Of a DNA stretch of 64,000 nt, positions 57,701 through 64,000 are shown in pieces. The notes beneath the pieces were generated by a model, which did no database searches, was not told the origin of the DNA, and saw nothing but the letters and a program-made list of their open reading frames with translations. The stretch comes from Lamellibrachia satsuma (taxonomy: Eukaryota; Annelida; Polychaeta; Sabellida; Siboglinidae): contig BSQZ01000002.1 in NCBI GenBank assembly GCA_033239005.1, positions 1,502,501 through 1,566,500 of the forward strand, in the 5' to 3' direction. Made by a program: the position numbers and the translations under genes. Numbering within the stretch: position 1 is the first letter of the stretch; each line of letters begins with the position of its first letter.

Positions 57701-60700
57701 ACCAATGGCAATGGCCACTTCATGCCCAACTGAAACTCAACAATTTATAAAACATGCGTAGTGTTGCTAACAATTTTATATAACTATGCAAATTCTTAGT
57801 GTTCTGAGTTACGTCATCTACATCAAACATCCGCATTTGTAAAGGGTGAACCAACCACAACATTTCAACCCCATACATACAAAACTGATAGAGATACGAG
57901 GGAATATACAGACAGACAGACAGTCGCAAACTACTTTATTGTATAGATCTAAGAGTTGATGTGATTGATATGATGATATTTGATAATCATGTCTGATGTA
58001 CAATACAGTAAGTCTTAATCCTTATCTCTACAAGGATTATAAGGATAAAATACGACTAAACAGGATGTTATGTTTATACTGTGATTTCTTTTGTATGCTT
58101 CAGCTATTGCCACTTGTTGAAGCCGCATTGGTCGACAGTAGTTCCGCACTTGCAGCGTCACCTCTCTTCTCATTGGTTGTTGAGCTGATCACATATTTAC
58201 ATAAAACAATGACCGCCTCTGATGAAACTGTCACAAGAAATGCTACCCATAAAGCATTCGCTGCATTCTGGGATAGCTTCTCAAGTATGTGCATCAGTCT
58301 CGTGGAATCAGCCATTTCGGGGCACACCCTGCAGCGATTGGCTACACTTCTCAAGTCATTCAGGAATCCAACTCAATGTGTTAGCAAAAAGAAATTAGGA
58401 AAAGTCAGATTTGCCGATGATGATGCAAAATCATCGTCCATGTCAGTTCCTGAAAAGGCAGCCGTGGCTGGTATCATGCCACCATCCTATGAAGAAATAT
58501 TCGAGCCAACATCAGAGATGGCAAAGGATGACAGCGATGCCTTCAATCTAGTGTGTAAACTGTGCCAAAATAGTTTTGTAAAGACACGTGAGAAACCTGT
58601 TTCAGTACCACATGTTCTGTTCCTGGCATCGCTCGCAAGATCGTACATGTCCGACTCCCTCATGCACATCCTACTGGCAGAAAACGGAACTACCAATGTT
58701 CAGAGGACTGCGCCACAATTGGAGATCGTTCTTGCCTTTCTTGAAATATTGCTGTTGCCATGGTTACACGTCTGTGACGACATTGCCGATGTGAAATCAC
58801 AGATGAGCGTCGTTGACAGTTTGGTCGAGATCACCTTCTCGGTGTTTGGTATATGTTCTTTGGTGGCGGATCGTGTCAAAATGTTGACAACTCTGCTTGA
58901 GGTGAGTGTTTAGTGACCAGACCAGTAGTAACATTAGTGTCCCTGAAATTTGAACCAGATGATCTTGGCTGAATAAAAATTTTTACACCAGCTTTGCGAA
59001 AAGTATTTGTTTAATGCTCGGGTATCAACATTTGAAGAATTACTTGTTATGTGCACTTTATATAAACTGTGTACTTTAATCTCGCTCACATAAACAAGAA
59101 TGTAATTTTGTAATTGTACATTTCAACGTAAGGTGGCTTGTGTGGCTATGCTTGTTCTGAAGTGAGTAGTTTCAGTAAACGTTTTTCATTAAACTAACCA
59201 TTTCTTCACAGATACCATGGAAACGTCATCTGCATCTTCAAGAAATCAGGGGAATTTCCAAAAGGACTGGTTTTTTAAAGGACGGATTGGCAAAATATGA
59301 CGTTATTTAGTGCAGAATGATTATTTGTGGTGTCAATGTTTAGTTCAATATTTCCTAGCATGTTATGAGAGAAAAAGCTACCTTAATAGACTAATCCATA
59401 TAAATCAACCATACAATTCTATGCAGGAAATCCACAGTGCCGAGGTGCTTTCGGCACTGGTAAAGCGAACACTGGACTTTTCCCATGATGCCGCAGTGCA
59501 CCAGTGGTTCCATAGCAACGAGTTTGGTCAGAGGATGGTCGCCATAACAACAAGACTATGTGAGCGAAGTCTGAGGTCGGCAGAATTCTGTGGCGATGAT
59601 ATGGAGGTCAGCAAAGAGATGGACGCGTGCTGGACACTGCTTTGCTTCGCTCTGTCTGCCAGTCATACAAATGGTAGGTTGTTTTTTTCTAATACTGTAA
59701 TATTTTTTTAACTCCTACCGATCCTCTTAGGCCTAGTTAGTAGTTACCCATAAAGCAACAGTGCACTTTCTCCAGCTCACCCTGTATTTGGCCACCTGTT
59801 TTGCTTCATTCCGCAACTTTCAGCCCAGTTCTCTTTTCTTTTTCCACAGATTTTGCCAGGTTGTGTTTGGGCGACTCGCTTTCTGTTTGCCAGGCGTCCA
59901 TGTTAGAGCCGTCAGTCAGTGGCTGCCAGGCGTCCATGTTAGAGCCGTCAGTCAGTGGCTGTCTTCATCCATTCTCAAGATTTAACAAGATTTAACAAGA
60001 TTTAACAAGATTGCCATCTCGAACAACAAGTTCCAGATGGCAAGTGGACAAGGAAGCCATTGGCTTATCGAGAGTCCAACAATTTTCTCATCTATGTGTA
60101 GCCCGCCCTTATCAGATATCTGTCAATTCTATTTTTAAACATATTCACACTACTAGCATTAACACAATCGTTTGGAAGTTTGTTCCATTCATTTATCACC
60201 CTCTGTGAGAATGAGTACTTTCTCATGTCCAACCTACACTACTCCTTAACTAATGCTGCTTTGTGTCCTCTGGTTCTACTGCCTTCTTTAAGTTTGAAGA
60301 ACATATTCCTATCAACATCCTCATAACCGTTCACTATTTTAAACACTTCTGTTTGGTCTCCTCTTAGTCTCCTGGTCTCTAGTGTTGTCAAACCACATTG
60401 TAATAAGCGACTTTTGTAACTAAGGTCTCTTAATTCTGGAATCATCTTAGTTGCTCTTCGTTGTATTCTTTCTAGCTTATCTATGTCTTTTTTACGATAT
60501 GGCCTCCATGCTTGAATACAATATTCCAAATGTGGTCTAACTATTGCTTTGTACAGGGGTACAATTAGATGTTTCTCCTTATACGTGATAGTTCTCCTAA
60601 TTAGGCCTAGAATTTGATTTCCTTTCGAAGCAGCAATCCCACATTGCTCTGAAACTTTCATGTCAGCATTAAATGTTTCTCCTAAATCCTTTTCTTGTGT

Positions 60701-63525
60701 GGTTCTACCTAGTACAGCATCCCCCATTTTATATTCCTCGTCCATATTTCCATGTCCTATGTGTATACATTTACACTTCCCAAAATTTAATAACATTTGC
60801 CATTTTTCTGACCATTTAACTAATTTTTCTAGATCATCCTGTAAACTTTGTTTATCTGTATCATTAGTAACCTTTCTGAATACTTTTGTGTCATCTGCAA
60901 ATTTGAGTACTTTGCTAGATATGTCATCCTCCAAATCATTTATATATATTAAAAACAGTATAGGGCCTAACACTGATCCCTGTGGTACCCCACTCAAAAC
61001 AGATTTCCAGTTTGAAATCTTACCATCTACTATTACTCTCTGTCTTCAGTGTGTAAGCCACTTTTCTATCCAGTTGATTACATCATTGCCTATACCATGG
61101 GCTTTTAGTTTAAGTAACAATCTTTGATGTGGCACTTTATCGAAAGCTTTCTGAAAATCTAAGTAGACAACATCCACTGGTGACCCGTCATCTACCCACT
61201 TTGTAATTTCTTCTAAAAAACATAAGAGATTGGTTAGACATGACCTTGCTTTTAGGAATCCATGTTGAGATGTATTTATTAATTTATGTTTTATGAGGAA
61301 TTCCATCAAGAGATGTCTGATGATTCTGATTCAATTCCATCTTCTTATCCTGACTTCTGTGCTTAAATTGTCTTTACTTTGGTTTTAATTGGAATGTCTT
61401 CATTTGGCACTACATTGTATATGGCTATCTATCTTTTAGTATGCTCCTTAAACAATGTAATAGAAACGTGTCCAGCTTCTGGTTGTCACTTTCGTTGACA
61501 TTTTTCATCTCACATTTTTAAAACTTTTTTAACTTGAAGAACTTTCAGCTTGATCACAAGTAACTTAGCCTGAAATAAAATGTAATTGATTTCTTGGTTT
61601 TGTTTGCTTGGTTTTGTTTTTGCATTGGCCTAGTATTGCTTTGCAACAATTAAGCAAAACCTCTTATTTTGTGATGACTGTCATGATATTTAGCATATTG
61701 GGCATCTTATAGTGAACATTGCTGTTGCAGTGTAGTGCTATGCAATTATATCGTTCTGGCCATACTCAAGTTCAGTGCCTCAATATTGGTGCCATTAGCC
61801 TTGCTAAGGCCACGGGCCAGTGCCAGCCACTGTGTAACTTCTGCAAACAGAATAAAAGTGGCAACCATAGTGAACTAAGGAAATTCTCATTCATGCCAGA
61901 TTTGGGGTCAGTTACATTGTATTTCGAATTGAAACAATTTTGGAAAACTAATTGTTATTGGTGAAAATGTATTTGGTATTTTCAATTACTTTTCAATTAC
62001 ATCATGTAACCTTTTAACTCAAATTATTTGTTACAAATAAGCAAAAATATGTTGCATATATCATATTTGTTTGCCATTATGTACCAAGATATGCAGAAAT
62101 TAAATAAAGCTGCTCTAAAATAAATGTTATTTTTGGTGTTGAATAGGTTTATGGTTGTTCTGTTCGCATGTACTTTTATTTCGACATGAAATTGGTATTT
62201 GGAATGGTATTTTTGAGATGGAATTGGTATTTGTAATTGGTGTGTAATTGGAAGTGATATAATTTAATTGACCCCAATTCTGGTCTGATTAACGCTAGTT
62301 CTTTTTCAGAGCCTCAGATTAGCACAGACTACATTGATAAGATCCTAGTTGAGATTCGCACAGCTTTGCCGACCCCGGATCAGTTGAATCATTCGACTCC
62401 GGACGACATTCACCGATGCGTCTCGTTTGTTTGTGACATTACGCACAGCTTCTTCGTCAACATTGAGGTGGGTGACAAGCCAACTCGTCTCTCTGTCAAG
62501 ACGGCTTCAGTTAATACTTCTTACATACTAAAGGCCAGTTAGCATGAGTAATTTGTGTGCCAATTGTTTAGGCAACACCGTATCACATTATAATGTGCTG
62601 CAAAATGACATGTGCTTTTATATGACTGATATGACTAGGAACTTAAATATTGACTTGTGCCAATCTTGACTTGAGCTTTGATGAAAAGTCACGATGGGTG
62701 CATCGTTGATTTGCCACTGCTTCAAAATCGCCATGACTGTTGGTCAAATTTAACCAGCCCCAATTCTACTAACAAAACCATAACCACAAACTGGCCTCAC
62801 TAATCTGTATTGCAAGGGTGTTTACATGGCCGATTCTTTCACCGTGATATCACGCGATGCCGCGTCAGCCTACAAACTGGGCAAATAATCGCTCGTGGAA
62901 GCGTAATGCTTCCGCAACAACTCGATATTTTGCTCGTCTCATTTCAGGCTCATCTCTGACTCATTTCAGGCTCATCTCTGACTAATTTCAGGCTCATCTC
63001 TGACTCATTTCAGGCTCATCTCTGACTCATTTCAGGCTCATCTCTGACTCATTTCAGGCTCATCTCTGACTCATTTCAGGCTCATCTCTGACTCATTTCA
63101 GGCTCATCTCTGACTCATTTCAGGCTCATCTCTGACTCATTTCAGGCTCATCTCTGACTCATTTCAGGCTCATCTCTGACTCATTTCAGGCTCATCTCTG
63201 ACTCATTTCAGGCTCATATCTGACTCATTTCAGGCTCATCTCTGACTCATTTCAGGCTCATCTCTGACTCATTTCGCAAAAAACTTACCTATCGACTACA
63301 ACCTGCTTGTTTGTGCAAATTTGTCATTTAGTTTAGATGAAATCATCGGACAAATTGTAAAATTAATTTTGTTTGGGCTGAACCAAAAAACTATGTATAA
63401 TTCGCCTGTATGACACAAGTTTATGACACGTCCTCCTCTTGTCCAGGGTTGTGTAGTGATGCGTTCTGCGGAGGAGTTGCTCCTGGCACTGTTCCGGCTT
63501 TCCTGCCAACACTGCCTTCTTTCTG
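48711..63525 (+). CDS. LTN1: Listerin E3 ubiquitin ligase, N-terminal half (13 exons, continues past window)
   Basis: Listerin is the RING-type E3 ligase of ribosome-associated quality control. It binds 60S subunits carrying stalled nascent chains, with NEMF, and ubiquitinates the chain. Exons: 48711-48758, 49323-49529, 50028-50126, 51020-51250, 51901-51953, 52982-53162, 53494-53667, 54572-54762, 57094-57241, 58104-58901, 59427-59673, 62310-62467, 63447-63525. All are bounded by AG/GT and phase-compatible, giving 871 residues. The start [64 protein letters not shown] and [11 protein letters not shown] are close to vertebrate listerin, in order. Human listerin is about 1,770 residues, so the HEAT-repeat middle and the C-terminal RING lie outside. 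Its introns carry SINEs, LINE fragments and several arrays. Confidence 0.96.
48885..49000. repeat. 54-60 bp direct duplication
   Basis: GTTAGTTGGTTGATAGATAT through CACGTTTACCCCCTCCT is present twice in the first LTN1 intron, with very few differences. Confidence 0.85.
49323..49529 (+). CDS. LTN1: LTN1 exon 2
   Basis: Starts after tgccaccag with [13 protein letters not shown] and ends TTKLK|gttggt. This is the most conserved N-terminal block of listerin, which contacts the 60S subunit. Confidence 0.95.
50028..50126 (+). CDS. LTN1: LTN1 exon 3
   Basis: [20 protein letters not shown] then [13 protein letters not shown]; 33 codons, phase 0 at both ends, donor ATT|gtgagt. Confidence 0.94.
50165..50565 (+). 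repeat. Degenerate minisatellite, ~24 bp unit, about 16 copies
   Basis: Units like GGGGTTGTGGGTTGATACAT plus GATGT repeat with substitutions and short deletions in LTN1 intron 3. It directly abuts the SINE at 50565. Confidence 0.9.
50565..50970 (+). mobile_element. tRNA-derived SINE, family S, with internal expansion
   Basis: The head has GTTAAAACATCAGACTGTCA and a B-box-like GGTTTCAAATCC. The body and 3' end match the copy at 40028-40345. Between 50680 and 50801 the body piece TATACCTGGCTACAGACAGA (24 bp unit) is repeated five times; other copies have it once. Confidence 0.78.
51020..51250 (+). CDS. LTN1: LTN1 exon 4
   Basis: [17 protein letters not shown] through [20 protein letters not shown]; an alpha-helical HEAT-like pair. 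A SINE ends ~50 bp upstream of its acceptor. Confidence 0.95.
51901..51953 (+). CDS. LTN1: LTN1 exon 5
   Basis: A 53 nt exon encoding [17 protein letters not shown], after tatgtttcag, with donor CAAA|gtgagt splitting a Lys codon. Confidence 0.88.
52205..52690 (-). mobile_element. 5'-truncated LINE, CR1/L2-like
   Basis: The minus strand encodes [18 protein letters not shown] to the C-terminal end RTAGYK, then the 3' UTR (GGACTCTCGATAAGCC) and AAATCTTG repeats. It lies antisense in LTN1 intron 5. The copy is intact as far as it goes (about 480 bp). Confidence 0.88.
52982..53162 (+). CDS. LTN1: LTN1 exon 6
   Basis: [20 protein letters not shown] to [16 protein letters not shown], following gtattaacag; donor CTG|gtagat. 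Confidence 0.93.
53494..53667 (+). CDS. LTN1: LTN1 exon 7
   Basis: [19 protein letters not shown] to the signature [20 protein letters not shown]; donor CCG|gtgaga. Confidence 0.95.
53785..53960 (+). mobile_element. Dispersed repeat family X
   Basis: Starts AGTTGTCAACAGATGGATGG and ATACGC, with GACCTAACACTAGTGGGGAG and AGAGTCGGTGCAGCATC in family order; LTN1 intron 7. Confidence 0.55.
54572..54762 (+). CDS. LTN1: LTN1 exon 8
   Basis: [20 protein letters not shown], then [13 protein letters not shown], matching human ECWLHVN to YPYLLPFISKLP. Donor AAGG|gtaagt after phase 2. Confidence 0.95.
54790..55090 (+). mobile_element. SINE, family S, copy in LTN1 intron 8
   Basis: Matches the SINE at 40028-40345 from a B-box-like GGTTTGATTCC through GTAGCGTGGCTGAA to ACTGGATACTGGC. 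A shorter fragment of the same body follows at 55190-55310. Confidence 0.72.
55328..55482. mobile_element. Foldback/MITE hairpin, ~50 bp arms
   Basis: The left arm (GTGCCGTATATCTGGACAAG then ATCCATTCAGAGG) and the reverse complement of the right arm (GGCACTTATATATCTAGACA then AAGTCCATTCAGAGG) align over about 50 bp with an AT-rich loop. Related sequence occurs at 10610-10670. The LINE begins at its right edge. Confidence 0.65.
55479..56635 (+). mobile_element. 5'-truncated CR1/L2-like LINE with open 3' RT frame
   Basis: A 346-codon frame is open from the truncation point to the TAG at 56520-56522. It contains [20 protein letters not shown], the FADD catalytic box, the thumb-like [13 protein letters not shown] and the C-terminal domain ending in RRAGYK. 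The N-terminal part of the ORF, including RT block A and any endonuclease, is missing. The 3' UTR and TTAAATCTTG tail match the 2.1 kb copy, to which it is nearly identical. Confidence 0.9.
56640..56945. mobile_element. AT-rich hairpin element
   Basis: ATGTTTTAATTGTTTAATTT at about 56690 and AAATTAGTTAAAACAT at about 56850 are the outer ends of ~38 bp inverted arms with TAGCTAAT/ATTAGCTA at their inner ends. The centre is TATATGTATACATATA. The right half resembles 10780-10890. Confidence 0.6.
57094..57241 (+). CDS. LTN1: LTN1 exon 9
   Basis: [20 protein letters not shown] and [12 protein letters not shown]; parallel to human SSECSAVISAFFECLRFI. The preceding 2.3 kb intron holds a SINE, a LINE and two hairpins. 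Confidence 0.95.
57346..57445. repeat. GTCT/TGTC-rich microsatellite
   Basis: Interrupted TGTC tetranucleotides mixed with TTTGTGTATG, just after LTN1 exon 9. Confidence 0.9.
57605..57955. mobile_element. Retroelement-like 3' fragment
   Basis: TAGCTGAGTTGCCTGGCGTT, a GCACGGG box, and the terminal CAGACAGACAGACAG to TTTATTGTATAGAT are features I associate with 3' ends of RTE/SINE-type elements in animals. No coding frame is present, so the class is uncertain. Confidence 0.4.
58104..58901 (+). CDS. LTN1: LTN1 exon 10, largest in window
   Basis: 798 nt encoding residues 445-710, from [11 protein letters not shown] to VKMLTTLLE. It includes a Lys/Ser-rich linker with [13 protein letters not shown] that probably is disordered, between helical repeats. 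Confidence 0.93.
59427..59673 (+). CDS. LTN1: LTN1 exon 11
   Basis: [19 protein letters not shown] to [12 protein letters not shown], ending mid-codon at AATG|gtaggt; the Glu codon is completed 2.6 kb downstream. Confidence 0.92.
59885..59960. repeat. 36 bp tandem duplication
   Basis: GCCAGGCGTCCATGTTAGAG through GTCAGTGGCT occurs twice in tandem next to the tail of the LINE at 59975. Confidence 0.9.
59975..61312 (-). mobile_element. CR1/L2-like LINE, longest copy, with stops
   Basis: On the minus strand the frame covers RT block A ([19 protein letters not shown]), block B ([20 protein letters not shown]), FADD and the start of the C-terminal domain. Two in-frame stops interrupt it: a TGA at 61046-61048 and a TAG at 60239-60241. 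Both look like C-to-T changes. It belongs to a different subfamily from the 2.1, 52.2 and 55.5 kb copies and lies antisense in LTN1 intron 11. Confidence 0.9.
61313..62300 (+). other. LTN1 intron 11, right part
   Basis: No exon is seen. TTGGTATTTGTAATTGG-like motifs (about 61940-62280) resemble the inverse of the ATTACAATTACA repeat at 29.5 kb. Confidence 0.4.
62310..62467 (+). CDS. LTN1: LTN1 exon 12
   Basis: [20 protein letters not shown] to [17 protein letters not shown], after ctttttcag; donor GAG|gtgggt. Confidence 0.9.
62530..62925 (-). mobile_element. MITE-like element, inverted copy of 10013-10382
   Basis: Begins GGCCAGTTAGCATGAGTAAT and ends AATCGCTCGTGGAAGCG; interior segments AACTGGCCTCACTAAT and GGTGTTTACATGGC match the reverse complement of the 10 kb element with many substitutions. 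Confidence 0.5.
62939..63275 (+). repeat. 22 bp minisatellite, about 15 copies, inside family D
   Basis: The unit is CTCATCTCTGACTCATTTCA plus GG, nearly invariant. In LTN1 orientation each unit contains CTGAC followed by ATTTCAG|G, which looks like a 3' splice site. The sequence after the array is the family D repeat. Confidence 0.93.
63275..63385 (+). mobile_element. Dispersed repeat family D, partial copy
   Basis: CGCAAAAAACTTACCTATCG and TAGATGAAATCATCGGACAA are shared with 42860-42995. It abuts the 22 bp array and ends ~60 bp before LTN1 exon 13. Confidence 0.6.
63447..63525 (+). CDS. LTN1: LTN1 exon 13, last in window
   Basis: [20 protein letters not shown] to CLLS plus one base, donor CTG|gtaggt. 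No further exon is seen up to 64000. Confidence 0.88.
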
Positions 63526-64000
63526 GTAGGTGTCTCTGTGATCTGGTTCATGACATAAGTGTTGTCTGAATAATTAATCATAGAACCTTATATATTTTTC
63601 TGCGTATCGCGATATGTCTTCAGTGTACCGGTATATACTATAAATTAAAAAAATTTATATTTCCGGCTTGTCAAAAGTGAGTTTAATGAGTAATTATGAG
63701 TTTTAACTGAATCAGATCAAGTCATTAATCTTTATTAATTGTTCATGGTTTCGGTTTGAGTAATTTTTTGACAATTTCTTATATACAGGACAAGATGTCT
63801 AAGTGTGTTTAATTATATACTTAATAAAATGTATATCGTTAAACATTCTTTGTATTTTCCATATTTACAACCATATTACCAAAGTACTTCTACAGTTATT
63901 ATTTAATATAAATATCAGTCAGGCAAGTTAAAATACAATATAACACAACAGGTTAAGCCATCTTATATCTTAACCAAAGCAACCACAATATATTGCAATA
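63526..64000 (+). other. LTN1 intron 13, incomplete
   Basis: AT-rich sequence without a recognisable exon up to the right edge of the window. Confidence 0.6.

Overview
The window is nuclear DNA of an animal. Coding sequence is split into many short exons with GT-AG introns, the base composition is AT-rich, and the introns are packed with minisatellites, tRNA-derived SINEs, MITE-like foldbacks and CR1/L2-like LINE fragments. The protein-coding genes are animal genes: the ribosome-quality-control ligase listerin, an SLC16 transporter, and a homologue of the centrosomal protein CEP126. The organism looks like a marine invertebrate. Two minisatellites duplicate exon-intron boundaries, a feature I recall being described for amphioxus, so a cephalochordate is my best guess, with low to moderate confidence.

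Layout. Positions 1-10.5 kb are repeat-rich. They hold a truncated LINE (2.1-3.2 kb), a pair of inverted ~280 bp repeats (1.66 and 6.5 kb), and a small two-exon candidate gene joining a GDS-motif segment to a complete PHD finger (4.29-4.85 kb). Positions 10.5-32.2 kb on the minus strand are a CEP126-like gene. I reconstructed it as nine phase-compatible exons giving 1,119 residues; its introns hold large 11, 36, 75 and 65 bp tandem arrays. Positions 33.6-47.1 kb, also minus, are an SLC16-type transporter. Seven exons encode the 12-helix body, and four more exons, joined in matching phase, add a long Ser/Pro-rich tail (819 residues in all). Its introns hold 45, 22, 49 and 71 bp arrays. Positions 47.1-48.7 kb separate this gene from the divergently transcribed LTN1 and contain a broken cysteine-rich reading frame. 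Positions 48.7 kb to the right edge hold the first 13 exons of LTN1 (871 residues, about the N-terminal half); the gene continues beyond the window.

The three large genes are not obviously linked by function: LTN1 ubiquitinates nascent chains on stalled ribosomes, the SLC16 protein is a plasma-membrane solute carrier, and CEP126 is a centrosome/cilium protein. The unusual biology lies in the repeats. Several dispersed families each have one copy whose internal segment has expanded into a tandem array, and two arrays in the SLC16 gene multiply real splice donors. No bacterial features, CRISPR arrays or rRNA genes are present.
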